A stretch of DNA of 64,000 nucleotides, from contig JAPPBN010000026.1 in NCBI GenBank assembly GCA_026705025.1, positions 186,001 to 250,000 on the forward strand, given 5' to 3'. Made by a program: the position numbers and the translations under genes. The stretch comes from Bin125 sp026705025. GTDB taxonomy: Bacteria > Chloroflexota > Dehalococcoidia > Bin125. The notes beneath the pieces are model-generated. The model did not search any database and was not told where the DNA came from. It worked only from the letters and a program-made list of their open reading frames with translations. Shown piece by piece: positions 33,647 to 42,015 of this stretch (its first letter is position 1; each line of letters starts with the position of its first letter).

Positions 33647-34786
33647 TCACGACACCAGGTGCGCGCTCAAGACTTCCTGATCAAATTCGACGCCGAGGCC
33701 GGGTCCTGCGGGCGGAATGATGACGCCGTTCTCGACGACCAGGGGCTGCTGGAAGATCTTCTGATGCAGCGGGCCGAGATTGGCCTCCTGGATCAGGAAG
33801 TTGGGTGAACACGTGTCGATCTGGATCGCCGCCATGGCAGCGACGGGTCCGCAGTACATGTGGGGCGCGATCATGGCGTAGTGCGCCTCGGCCATGCCGG
33901 CGATCTTCTTTGCTTCGGTGATTCCGCCGCACTGACCGACGTCGAGTTGGATGATCTGCGCGGCCTGCTTCTCCAGCACTCGGGCGAACTCGTACTTGGT
34001 CACCAGTCGTTCGCCGGTCGCGATGGGAATGCTGGTGTGGGCCGCGACGCGCGCCATCTCCTCGATGTTCTCCGGCATCACCGGCTCTTCGAACCAGAAC
34101 GGGTGGTAGGGCTCGAGGTTTTGAGCGACGCGGATCGCGCTGTACGTGGGCATCTGGCCATGCGTCCCGATGCCGACCTCCAGGCGGTTGCCGACTGCAT
34201 TGCGGATGCTCTCGAAGATCTTGCCGGCTCGTTCGATCTCCCAGAGCGGGATGTCGCGGATCGGGTGGAGCGGCATGAACGGGTCGATCTTGCAGGCCGA
34301 GTTGCCTTCCGCGAGTAGCTGCGCGGCGACGTCGCCGGCCTTGTCGGGGTGCTCCGCCAGTCCGTCGCTGGGCATGTAGGCGTAGGCGCGCAGGGTCTCG
34401 TGATACTTGCCGCCGAGCAGGTTGTAGATCGGCTGGTTGGCGACCTTGCCCTTGATGTCCCAGAGGGCCATGTCGATCGCACTGATCACCGGGGTCGCGT
34501 AGAGGCTGGGATGGCGCAGATCATGTCGTGTGCCGTACATGCGGTCCCAGATCAGTTCAATGTTGAGCGGGTTCTCGCCGAGTACGAACTGACCGACGAA
34601 CTCTTCGATCAGGCTGACCTGCGACTTCAGGTCCCCGAGGTGTTCGGAGTATGAGCTGCCAGCGATCCGTTCGCCGATCCCGGTGATGCCCTCATCGGTC
34701 TGCAGTTCGAGAAAGAGGAAGTACTTGCCGCCGATGTACGGCGGCTCCGCCTCAACCACCATCGTCTTGAGTCCGGTGACCTTCAT
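33647..34786 (-). CDS. Enolase-superfamily protein (mandelate racemase / galactonate dehydratase type), one metal ligand apparently missing
   Basis: 379 aa. ATG 34786 has AGGAG 6 nt upstream. N-terminal capping domain (KVTGLKTMVVEAE) followed by a TIM barrel. Catalytic-type residues: Lys in NSACKIDPF, metal Glu in FEEPVMPEN and in ATGERLVTK, and His in IAPHMYCGP. The first metal ligand is normally Asp in a DxHG motif; here the segment reads VGIGTHGQ, with Gly at that place by my alignment. It is therefore a sugar-acid dehydratase relative whose metal site may be altered. Such genes are frequent beside flavin monooxygenases in SAR202-like genomes. Confidence 0.87.
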   Translation of the reverse strand: MKVTGLKTMVVEAEPPYIGGKYFLFLELQTDEGITGIGERIAGSSYSEHLGDLKSQVSLIEEFVGQFVLGENPLNIELIWDRMYGTRHDLRHPSLYATPVISAIDMALWDIKGKVANQPIYNLLGGKYHETLRAYAYMPSDGLAEHPDKAGDVAAQLLAEGNSACKIDPFMPLHPIRDIPLWEIERAGKIFESIRNAVGNRLEVGIGTHGQMPTYSAIRVAQNLEPYHPFWFEEPVMPENIEEMARVAAHTSIPIATGERLVTKYEFARVLEKQAAQIIQLDVGQCGGITEAKKIAGMAEAHYAMIAPHMYCGPVAAMAAIQIDTCSPNFLIQEANLGPLHQKIFQQPLVVENGVIIPPAGPGLGVEFDQEVLSAHLVS

Positions 34787-34874
34787 CTGTTGCTCCTGCC
34801 GCTGCCAATAGCGTCGGTATTGACACGGACGCGTTCGTGACATCGTAGGCACGCCGCGACAGGCGTTGCTCTGG

Positions 34875-35378
34875 CTACAGCGCCCGGATGGAGAGGGTCG
34901 GGGAAGACTCGCCGCCCTCGTCGAACAGCTCGCGCATCTTGTTGGCCCGGTAGCGAAAGATGTTCCTCAGCTGCGGGATCACAGCGAAGTCGGCGATCGG
35001 CGACGAAATCGGATCGAGTGGCAGCGACCAGTGAACTCGATCGGTGGCGAGGATTCCGCCTTCGACTTCCTGGAAGTGATGCTCGTGGTTCCAGAGCGCA
35101 TACGGTCCGGCGACCTGGACGTCGGAGAAGAAGTGGGGAGCGTTCACCTGGGTGATTTCGGTCGCCCAAGAGACGCGCAGCGGCAGAACCGGGAGTGGCG
35201 TCAGACGGTAGGTGATGATCAGCCCGGCATGAACTGCCGCAGGCGGGTCTCCGGTGATCTCGAAGCGCATCTCGGGCGGGGTGATCACGGCCAGGTTTTT
35301 TGGGTCGGAGAAGAACTCCCAGGCTGACTGGAGGTCGGTTGCGAGGGTCTGGGCGGCGTCGAGTTTGTAGATTGGCAT
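34875..35378 (-). CDS. SRPBCC family protein (START-like, COG4276 type)
   Basis: 167 aa. ATG 35378 has GGAG 6 nt upstream. Features are YKLDAAQTLATDLQSAWEFF, FFSDPKNLAVITPPEMRFEI and FSDVQVAGPYALWNHEHHF, typical of small helix-grip proteins that bind a hydrophobic ligand in a deep cavity. No catalytic residues can be assigned. It is divergent from the small membrane protein gene at 35436. Role unknown. Confidence 0.85.
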   Translation of the reverse strand: MPIYKLDAAQTLATDLQSAWEFFSDPKNLAVITPPEMRFEITGDPPAAVHAGLIITYRLTPLPVLPLRVSWATEITQVNAPHFFSDVQVAGPYALWNHEHHFQEVEGGILATDRVHWSLPLDPISSPIADFAVIPQLRNIFRYRANKMRELFDEGGESSPTLSIRAL

Positions 35379-35435
35379 GGTGATCTCCAACTGGTACTAT
35401 GGGACTGCAACGTCGGGTGGCACTAGAGGTGCGGA

Positions 35436-35687
35436 ATGGCGATCATCAACCGGCTCAGGTTTGTGGATGTATTGCGAGATCGTCTGGGTGACGATGGGGC
35501 TCGTGAGTTTGCTGAAGCGCTTCACGATGAGATGACTCCTTTGATGACCAGGGAAGAGATTCAGTTGATGATCTCAGGGTTGGTGGACCAGTTTGAGACT
35601 CGAATGTGGTGGGTTGTGGCAATCGCAACGGGGCTTCAACTGACAGCGCTGGGCGTCGTCGCCGGCGTGATCATCGCGCTCAACTAA
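35436..35687 (+). CDS. Small membrane protein with helical N-terminus and one C-terminal span
   Basis: 83 aa. Residues 1-52 are polar and helical (RLRFVDVLRDRLGDDGAREF ... ISGLVDQFETR), and residues 55-80 form one membrane span (WWVVAIATGLQLTALGVVAG). The layout resembles small coiled-coil membrane proteins of the DUF1640/CCDC90 type, which may oligomerise; this is a weak resemblance. A near-consensus TAGAGG lies 6 nt before the ATG. It overlaps the menA stop by 4 nt from the opposite strand. Confidence 0.65.
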   Translation: MAIINRLRFVDVLRDRLGDDGAREFAEALHDEMTPLMTREEIQLMISGLVDQFETRMWWVVAIATGLQLTALGVVAGVIIALN

Positions 35688-36595
35688 AACGTTGCAATTA
35701 CGCCTCCGAGACCCATCAATCCTCCTACCAACAGATGCAGCTGCGCGGTGCGCTTGAGCATCGGGTTCAGGGCTACGCCTGCTCGCCCGTTGACGATCTC
35801 ACGCGAGAGCCACATCGCCGGTGGCAATCCGAGCCAGGCAATGAAGCAGTAGTAGGGCAGCAGCCCGAACGAGGCGAAGACGGCGATGCTGACGAATGCG
35901 CCGACGGTCAAGACCACGTATTCGATCCTCGTGTTTCGCTCTCCAATCAGCACCGCGAGCGTCCGTTTGTCGCTTGAACGGTCTGTGTCGATGTCGCGTA
36001 GGTTGTTGATGACCAGAATCGCGGTGACCAGACAGCCCACAGGCACTGAGGCGGCCGCCAGCTCCCAGGTCAGTTCCTCGATCTGCACGTAACCGGCGCC
36101 CATGACTGCGACAAAGCCGAAGAAGAGGAAGCAGATGGGGTCGCCGAGTCCTCGATATCCATAGGGCAACGGTCCGCCCGTGTAGGTGACGGCCGCGATC
36201 AGCGAGGCGCCGCCGATGATCAGGATCGGCCAGCCGACGATCAGGATCAGGACGATCCCGACAATCAGGGCAGCCGCGGTCGCCAGTGTGATCCCGACGG
36301 TCATCTCTCGTTGCGACAACCAGCCCTGGGCGACGGCTCGCGGCGGACCAAGTCGGTCCGGCGTGTCGGCGCCGCGACGGAAGTCGGAAAGATCGTTGGC
36401 GAAGTTGACGACAATCTGAATGAAGACTGCGCCGATCAGGGCGAGGAAGAAGCGGCCGACCTCGAAGTCGCCGTCGACGGCGGCGATGCCGGTGCCAGCA
36501 AGGACCGGCGCGACCGCCGCAGGAAGCGTCGGTGGGCGAACGGCGAGCAACCAGGCTCGCCGCTTACTCGGAGATGGCACGCTTGTGGTTGTCAT
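35684..36595 (-). CDS. menA: 1,4-dihydroxy-2-naphthoate polyprenyltransferase (MenA)
   Basis: 303 aa integral-membrane UbiA-family enzyme that joins the isoprenoid tail to DHNA in menaquinone synthesis. The first Asp-rich motif is NFANDLSDF (NDxxD at 67-71) and the second is NNLRDIDTDRSSDKRTLAV, both binding prenyl diphosphate through magnesium. About eight to nine spans are visible. It is 62 nt downstream of menB, with a palindromic repeat between; probable operon tetR-menB-menA. The last 4 nt overlap the convergent small gene. Confidence 0.93.
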   Translation of the reverse strand: MTTTSVPSPSKRRAWLLAVRPPTLPAAVAPVLAGTGIAAVDGDFEVGRFFLALIGAVFIQIVVNFANDLSDFRRGADTPDRLGPPRAVAQGWLSQREMTVGITLATAAALIVGIVLILIVGWPILIIGGASLIAAVTYTGGPLPYGYRGLGDPICFLFFGFVAVMGAGYVQIEELTWELAAASVPVGCLVTAILVINNLRDIDTDRSSDKRTLAVLIGERNTRIEYVVLTVGAFVSIAVFASFGLLPYYCFIAWLGLPPAMWLSREIVNGRAGVALNPMLKRTAQLHLLVGGLMGLGGVIATF

Positions 36596-36600
36596 TCGAC

Positions 36601-36656
36601 GTCCGGACTGCCCCCACCGCCCCTTCGGGGCACCTCCCCCAGAGGGAGAGGTCTTG
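36601..36656. repeat. Palindromic repeat between menB and menA
   Basis: Contains CCCCTTCGGGG and CTCCCCCAGAGGGAGAG, related to the other CTCTCCC/GGGAGAG palindromes of the window. It lies in the tetR-menB-menA transcript and could tune menA expression. Confidence 0.6.
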
Positions 36657-36657
36657 A

Positions 36658-37509
36658 TTAGGGGAAACGCGGATATTTCGAGAAGTCGGGCTTGCGCTTT
36701 TCGAGGAAGGCATTCTTGCCTTCCTTGGCTTCCTCGGAGAGGTAGTAGAGCAGCGTTGAGTCGCCGGCGAACATCTGCATGCCGGAGAGACCGTCGGTGT
36801 CGGCGACAAGCGCTCGCTTGATGAAACGAAGCGCGGTCGGCGACATGCAGAGGATTTCGCGGCAGCGGTTGATGACTTCGAGCTCAAGATCGTCGACTGG
36901 GAAGACATCGCAGGCGAGGCCCATCTCGACGGCCTCGGCGCCGCTGTACTGTCGGCACTGCATCCAGATCTCGGCGGCTTTCTTGTGTCCGACCAGCCGG
37001 GCCAACAGCATCGTGCCATAGCCAGCGTCAAACGAACCGACCTTGGGTCCGGTCTGGCCAAACCAGGCGTTGTCGGCCGCGTAGGTCAAATCGCAGACCG
37101 TAGCGAGCACGTTGCCGCCGCCGATCGCGTACCCCGCGACCATCGCGATCACCGGCTTGGGAATCGAGCGCATGTAACGGTGCAGGTCGAGCACGTTGAG
37201 CCGCGGCACGCCGTCGTCGCCGACGTAGCCGCCGTCGCCGCGAATGCGCTGGTCGCCGCCTGAACAGAACGCTTCCTTGCCCTCTCCGGTGAGGATGATC
37301 ACGCCGACCGACATGTCCTCGTGCGCGCGCTTGAAGGCGTCGAGCAGCTCGAACAGAGTCTTGGGGCGGAATGCGTTGCGTACCTCCGGGCGGGCAATCG
37401 TGATTTTGGCGATGCCTTCGGCGACGTCGTAGTAGATGTCGCCATAGTCGCCAGAGCGTTCCCAATCAGGCAGGCCGGTGCGTTCGACGGTGACGGTGGG
37501 TCTTGACAT
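36658..37509 (-). CDS. menB: 1,4-dihydroxy-2-naphthoyl-CoA synthase (MenB)
   Basis: 283 aa crotonase-fold enzyme closing the second ring of menaquinone from o-succinylbenzoyl-CoA. MenB-specific marks: FCSGGDQRIRGDGGYVGDDG (oxyanion loop), AGYAIGGGNVL, GPKVGSFDAGYGT with the catalytic Asp, and the C-terminal ending FSKYPRFP. GGGAG lies about 8 nt before the ATG. It begins 6 nt after tetR on the same strand. Confidence 0.95.
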   Translation of the reverse strand: MSRPTVTVERTGLPDWERSGDYGDIYYDVAEGIAKITIARPEVRNAFRPKTLFELLDAFKRAHEDMSVGVIILTGEGKEAFCSGGDQRIRGDGGYVGDDGVPRLNVLDLHRYMRSIPKPVIAMVAGYAIGGGNVLATVCDLTYAADNAWFGQTGPKVGSFDAGYGTMLLARLVGHKKAAEIWMQCRQYSGAEAVEMGLACDVFPVDDLELEVINRCREILCMSPTALRFIKRALVADTDGLSGMQMFAGDSTLLYYLSEEAKEGKNAFLEKRKPDFSKYPRFP

Positions 37510-37515
37510 GATCAG

Positions 37516-38169
37516 TTACTCCCTTGTTGCGAGTTCACGCGATGCGGATTCAAGCGGTACGCCGGCGCTGCGCAGCAGCAGTCGGCGGAGTTCGGGGTAG
37601 ATGCGTTCGATGGGAGTGGAGACCCGACCGGCGGCCCAGGCCGACAGCGTGGACTGAACCATTCCGACCCATGCCCGCGCCGTCAGGTCGGGATCGAGCG
37701 GCGCGTCGAGGTTGCGCAACTGACCTGCATCCAGAGCGAGGCGAAGCTCGTTCGCAACGATATCGACGAATTCATCCTCGATCGCGGCAATTCGCTCACG
37801 GGCCGGCGCAGACCCAGCGAGCGTCTCGCTGACCAGTACGCGTGCGAGCGAGCGATGCGCCGACAGCGTGTCGATCAGCGTGGCCAGAGCAGCGTCGGCC
37901 CGAGCGACCGAATCAGGGCCGGCGTCGCTCATGGCTCGATCGACGCGTCGGCGCAGGATGTCTCCGGCACGGCCGATCACGGCGGCGACCAGTGCTTCCT
38001 TGGTCGAGAAGTGGAAGTAGAGTCCGCCCTTGGAAGTGTCAGCGGCGGCAGCGATCTCCTCCATCTGCGCGTCCGCATACCCACGCTGCGACAGAACACG
38101 AGCGGCAGCGTCGAGCAGCTGCTCTCGGCGTTCGACCGCCCTGGCCTGACGCGGCTGACTGGTCACCAC
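37516..38169 (-). CDS. TetR family transcriptional regulator, probable regulator of menaquinone genes
   Basis: 217 aa. GTG 38169 has GGAG 6 nt upstream; the frame is open further up but would run through the operator. The N-terminal DNA-binding domain is recognised by REQLLDAAARVLSQRGYADA, MEEIAAAADTSKGGLYFHF and STKEALVAAV. The C-terminal helical domain should bind a small ligand. It is followed 6 nt later by menB and stands back-to-back with menG, with an imperfect palindrome between (38187-38215). Autoregulation and control of both men transcripts is the simplest reading. Confidence 0.9.
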   Translation of the reverse strand: MVTSQPRQARAVERREQLLDAAARVLSQRGYADAQMEEIAAAADTSKGGLYFHFSTKEALVAAVIGRAGDILRRRVDRAMSDAGPDSVARADAALATLIDTLSAHRSLARVLVSETLAGSAPARERIAAIEDEFVDIVANELRLALDAGQLRNLDAPLDPDLTARAWVGMVQSTLSAWAAGRVSTPIERIYPELRRLLLRSAGVPLESASRELATRE

Positions 38170-38186
38170 CTGAAGCTCCGTCGCAA

Positions 38187-38215
38187 CAGAAATCCGACGT
38201 TTGGGTCGGTTTCTG
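38187..38215. promoter_or_regulatory. Candidate TetR operator between tetR and menG
   Basis: Inverted repeat CAGAAATCCGAC (38187-38198) and GTCGGTTTCTG (38205-38215), arms matching except for one extra base. It occupies most of the 58-nt divergent gap and lies next to the TACTGT box at 38216-38221, where a bound repressor would block transcription both ways. Confidence 0.6.
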
Positions 38216-38221
38216 TACTGT
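38216..38221 (+). promoter_or_regulatory. Putative leaderless -10 box of menG (TACTGT)
   Basis: TACTGT ends 6 nt before ATG 38228 and touches the palindrome. No Shine-Dalgarno is present. Confidence 0.45.
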
Positions 38222-38227
38222 ATCAGC

Positions 38228-38929
38228 ATGTCTGACCCGGTCACCGCACAAGAGCGCACGCGCACGATCGAGCAGATGTTCAGCCGACTAGTTCCGCACT
38301 ACGACCGGATGAATCGCCTGATGACCGGAGGTCGGGACGGTCGCTGGCGAACGCTGGCGGTTCGGCTGTCGAAGCCTGAAGGATCTGCGGTGCTCGATCT
38401 CGGGGCAGGAACGGGTGATTTGAGCGCGGAATTTCGACGTCAAGATGCAGCGCGGGTGACCGCACTTGATGTGTCGGCGCGCATGCTGACGCGAGCAGAG
38501 GAGAAGTTCGGGCATCACCGCATCGAGTGGCTCCAGGGCGACGCGTTGCACTTGCCGTTCGCCGACGCGTCGTTCGACGTCGTCGCCTCAGCATTTGTTA
38601 TGCGCAACCTGCCCGATCTCGCCGGTTCGTTCGAGGAGATGGCAAGGGTCCTGAAGCCCGGCGGTCGGCTCGTGGGTCTGGATATCACGCATCCCCCCGA
38701 TTCCAGATGGGGCAAGGTGCTGCGTCTTGGGTTCGAGCAAGGAGTGACGAGAGTCGCGGGCCTCGTGTCTGGAGACCGTTCGGCGTATAGGTATCTACCG
38801 AACTCGCTCACCGGCTATCCGACAGCCGATGAGCTGTCGGCGATGTTGGAATCGGCCGGACTGGTTGACGTGTCGTATCGGCGATTGTCGATGGGGGTTG
38901 TGGCCCTACACATCGGTCGGAAGAGCTAG
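38228..38929 (+). CDS. menG: Demethylmenaquinone methyltransferase (MenG/UbiE)
   Basis: 233 aa SAM-dependent C-methyltransferase for the last step of menaquinone synthesis. The UbiE family start is FSRLVPHYDRMNRLMTGGRD; SAM motif I is LDLGAGTGDLSAEF and later motifs are VASAFVMRNLPDL and VLKPGGRLVGLDI. The C-terminus YRRLSMGVVALHIG matches family endings. ATG 38228 is chosen; upstream in-frame codons overlap the operator. Transcribed away from tetR-menB-menA. Confidence 0.94.
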   Translation: MSDPVTAQERTRTIEQMFSRLVPHYDRMNRLMTGGRDGRWRTLAVRLSKPEGSAVLDLGAGTGDLSAEFRRQDAARVTALDVSARMLTRAEEKFGHHRIEWLQGDALHLPFADASFDVVASAFVMRNLPDLAGSFEEMARVLKPGGRLVGLDITHPPDSRWGKVLRLGFEQGVTRVAGLVSGDRSAYRYLPNSLTGYPTADELSAMLESAGLVDVSYRRLSMGVVALHIGRKS

Positions 38930-39546
38930 CGCTGCGCATCCAGTGCGATCATGGATCGGCCGCTGCCTTTGACTAGTCGCCCGGCCCAGGTGGTGGCGGG
39001 AGCCTGGGCAGCATCGAGCCACTCGGTACGGGTTATTCGATAGCCTGCAGTCGCCAGCGTGGATTTGAGAGCCTTATTCACCGACTCCGGTGTTGGAATC
39101 TGGAACCCATCGGGCGCCGCTTCGCCGTTGAGGACGATGCTCAGTCTGGAGCGCGGCGCACTGACCGAGTTGAGGATGTCGGCGAGCTGCTCGTCACCGC
39201 TGAGGATTGCCTTCAGCAGGGCGGCCCAGGGAAAGTAAATCGTGGTCCAGTCGGCGGCCGAATGCAATTCGGGTGGAAGTGCTTCGACTTGAGCCGCTAC
39301 ATAGAGCGCATTTGATGCGCCGCCGCGGGCGGGCTTGCGCTCGGCGAGTTTGGCAGCCTCCTGAAGGGCCTTGCGCTCGGAATCGACTCCAATGGCGAGG
39401 ACGTTGGGATAGTCACGCGCGAAGCGACGGGGCCAGGCGCCGTCCCCGGTTCCGAGGTCGACCAGCGTCGACGAGTATCTGGCTCGCAATTCGTGAAACT
39501 CGGCCAGCTCCATGCGTCGCGGACCGCGTCTGGTGATGATCTCCAT
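38926..39546 (-). CDS. KamB/NpmA-like 16S rRNA (adenine1408-N1)-methyltransferase homologue
   Basis: 206 aa. SAM motif LVDLGTGDGAWPRRFA (28-43). The family hallmarks KPARGGASNALYVAAQVEAL (71-90), FPWAALL with Trp107, and TTWAGRL with Trp187 match this group; in NpmA two such tryptophans hold A1408. Members methylate the decoding site and give high resistance to kanamycin, apramycin and related drugs, but environmental homologues may have another housekeeping target. GGAG is 8 nt before the ATG. It is convergent with menG (4-nt overlap). Confidence 0.82.
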   Translation of the reverse strand: MEIITRRGPRRMELAEFHELRARYSSTLVDLGTGDGAWPRRFARDYPNVLAIGVDSERKALQEAAKLAERKPARGGASNALYVAAQVEALPPELHSAADWTTIYFPWAALLKAILSGDEQLADILNSVSAPRSRLSIVLNGEAAPDGFQIPTPESVNKALKSTLATAGYRITRTEWLDAAQAPATTWAGRLVKGSGRSMIALDAQR

Positions 39547-39612
39547 GCCGTTTCTCCGTAAGGCAGACTAGAATCCCCTAGACACTGACAGAGCAATCGT
39601 TAGGAACCTAGA

Positions 39613-40728
39613 ATGCCGACTCCCGCACGCGTCGTTTTTCTCCCGGAAGCTGATGAGCCCCTGGCCGTCGAACGTGTTGACCTGCCCGACCCCACCGATT
39701 TCCAGGTCGTCGTCCGACAGTTCGCGTCCGGCATCTGCCACTCGCAGTTGCACCAGATGCACAATCCCCGCGATGGCGACCAGATTCTCGGTCACGAGGC
39801 GACCGGCGAGGTGATCAAGGTTGGTTCGCAAGTGACCAATGTGCAGGTCGGCGACATCGTGTTTGTCACCTGGGTGCCGCGCAACGCCGAGACCGCAATC
39901 CGCGAGGTGGACGAGATCATCGTCGAGCGCCCCAATGGGCGTACAGCGACGACGCGCAACGTGTTCACCTGGTGCGACACGACAATCGCGGATGAGAAGT
40001 ACATCGTCAAGGTCCCGCAAGACACGCGCCGCGACGTGACCTCAATCATCGGCTGTGCGGTCCTGACGGGCTCGGGCGCCGTCTACAACACCGCCGCTGT
40101 CCGCGAGGGCGACAGCGTGGCAATCTTCGGCGTCGGCGGGGTGGGACTCTCCGCGGTTGTGGCGGCATCGGTGGTCAAGGCCGATCCAATCATCGCCGTC
40201 GACCTGGACGAGGAGAAGCTGGAGTTCGCCAAGCGTTTCGGCGCCACGCACGGCGTCAATGCCGGCAAGGGCGACGCGATCGAGCAAATCAAGGAGTTGA
40301 CCGCGGGACCGGCCGGCATCACGACGAGTTTCGGTGAGCCGATTTCCGGCGTCGATTTCGCGTTTGACTGCATCGGCCGCCAGGTGACGATGGAACAGAT
40401 CATGCGCGCGGTGCGTCCCGGCATCCTGGGCGCCGAGAGCGGCGGTACCGCCGTTCTGGTCGGGGTTCCCCACCAGTCGGGGGCCGAGTTCTCTCAGCAG
40501 GACATGATGGGTCTGCTGATCAACGAGAAGAAGTACATCGGCTCGATCGGCGGTAGCTGCCGACCGGACCGCGACTTCCCGATGTTCCTGGCCTGGGCCG
40601 AGGACGGCGCACTCGACCTCGACGCGATGGTCACCGAGCGTTTCAAGATCGGTCAGATCAACGAAGCGACGGCGGCGCTCGAGCAGGGCGAGATCTTTGG
40701 TCGCGCGATCATGGAGTTCGACGACTAG
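39613..40728 (+). CDS. Zinc-type alcohol dehydrogenase (class III-like MDR)
   Basis: 371 aa. Catalytic zinc residues: Cys in GICHSQLHQ, His-Glu in GHEATGEV, and Cys in GCAVLTGSGAVYN. The cofactor motif is GVGGVGLSAV followed by acidic VDLDEEK, predicting NAD. The four-cysteine structural zinc loop of most class III enzymes is absent (VPRNAETAIREVDEIIVERP), so it is an atypical member. TAGGA lies upstream of the ATG. It may oxidise alcohols or thiol adducts; substrate unknown. Confidence 0.9.
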   Translation: MPTPARVVFLPEADEPLAVERVDLPDPTDFQVVVRQFASGICHSQLHQMHNPRDGDQILGHEATGEVIKVGSQVTNVQVGDIVFVTWVPRNAETAIREVDEIIVERPNGRTATTRNVFTWCDTTIADEKYIVKVPQDTRRDVTSIIGCAVLTGSGAVYNTAAVREGDSVAIFGVGGVGLSAVVAASVVKADPIIAVDLDEEKLEFAKRFGATHGVNAGKGDAIEQIKELTAGPAGITTSFGEPISGVDFAFDCIGRQVTMEQIMRAVRPGILGAESGGTAVLVGVPHQSGAEFSQQDMMGLLINEKKYIGSIGGSCRPDRDFPMFLAWAEDGALDLDAMVTERFKIGQINEATAALEQGEIFGRAIMEFDD

Positions 40729-40756
40729 AGCTACGAGCGGGACACGCCCTGATTCG

Positions 40757-41965
40757 TCACGCGAGGAGGAGAGGGATTTCCATCTCCTCCGAGCGCAGGC
40801 CTGCGTGATAGCCGTTCAACGCCGAGACCCGGTTGCCGGCCTCGCCGTAGACAAGGATGTTGCGATTCGCTGAGACGGCGATATGGCTGCCGATCCGTTC
40901 GGCCGCCAATCTGCTCAGCGGGGTGGGTCCGAAGAGCCGCAGTTGTTCTGCCTCTTCCAGCGTCAGCAACGCCCAGTCGCGGCCCCAGCGCTCACGGAAC
41001 TGTCCGGCAAATGCGTCTTCCCGTCCGGATCGGACGCAGAACATTGGCACGCGCGGCTCGCCATGGGGCGGCGTATGCAGTTCGTCGATGATTTCGTCGT
41101 CGGGGAGGAACAGCGACTTTTCGGCAGCCGAGACATGCAGTTCGCCATGGTCGGCGCTGATCGCGATGCGCGCGCGTCCGTCCAGTTGCTCGGAGATCGC
41201 TCCGAGCGCGCGGTCGACCTTTTCCAGGGCTCGCAGCGTGCCAGATGCGTGAGGTCCATCTCGATGTGAGGCTGAGTCGACCATTGGCAAGTACAGGTAG
41301 TGAATGCCGGGTTCGTCCTGCTCCACGATCCGAGAGACCACGCTTGCGGCCGCGTCGCGCAAGCTGTCATATGGGTCGGTCGGAGCAGACCCGCGCAGAT
41401 AGGTCGTGAATTCGCTGTTGGAGATCGCGCGCGGGTGGTAGGTGCGCAGACGACCCTGCATCGAAGCCATCAGCGAGGGATAGGCGAACGCCTCGCTTGG
41501 CCGGATCCCGAACTCCTGAAGCTTGCGCTCGGAGTCGCGCTCGACAAAGGGGAGGATGGTGGCCGTCAGGTCGTTGTGGTGCAGGTGCGTGTACCACGCC
41601 GGAACTCCGTGTTGGCACGGCCATGCGCCGGTGGCCAGGGTGGTCAGTGCCGCGGCTGTCGTCGAGGGGAACACTGAACGAAGCTGGATTCCTTCGGCTC
41701 CCGCCAGCAGGCCGCCCGGCTTGGCCAGTTCATCGAAGACGCAGCCGAGTCCGTCAACCAGGACGAAGAGCAGAGGTCGGTCACGACCGATTCGCTCCGC
41801 GAGTTCTGCGGCCCTGGTGTCCTCGTCCGAGAGTGGAACGCCGCCAATCGAGGCGATCGCACGGGCAAGGTCAACTGTTGACGGAGGGGCGTCGCCCTCG
41901 AATGGGTGCAGTAGGTCGCCGTCCCGGAACCAGCGCTCTACACGTTCGACATCGGCGGAGGCCAC
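40757..41965 (-). CDS. Alkaline-phosphatase superfamily hydrolase (nucleotide pyrophosphatase/phosphodiesterase type)
   Basis: 402 aa with no signal peptide. Metal and nucleophile motifs in order: LVDGLG, FPSTTAAALTTLATGAWPCQ with the Thr nucleophile, MVDSASHRDG, ISADHGELHV, and a final His in LNGYHAGL. This two-metal set fits type I phosphodiesterases or related phosphatases. Start GTG 41965. It is convergent with the dehydrogenase gene. Confidence 0.88.
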   Translation of the reverse strand: MASADVERVERWFRDGDLLHPFEGDAPPSTVDLARAIASIGGVPLSDEDTRAAELAERIGRDRPLLFVLVDGLGCVFDELAKPGGLLAGAEGIQLRSVFPSTTAAALTTLATGAWPCQHGVPAWYTHLHHNDLTATILPFVERDSERKLQEFGIRPSEAFAYPSLMASMQGRLRTYHPRAISNSEFTTYLRGSAPTDPYDSLRDAAASVVSRIVEQDEPGIHYLYLPMVDSASHRDGPHASGTLRALEKVDRALGAISEQLDGRARIAISADHGELHVSAAEKSLFLPDDEIIDELHTPPHGEPRVPMFCVRSGREDAFAGQFRERWGRDWALLTLEEAEQLRLFGPTPLSRLAAERIGSHIAVSANRNILVYGEAGNRVSALNGYHAGLRSEEMEIPLLLA

Positions 41966-42015
41966 GGCGGTGCCCTACTAGACCGCCTGAGGCAGTAAGG
42001 ATGATCTGGCGGCGT

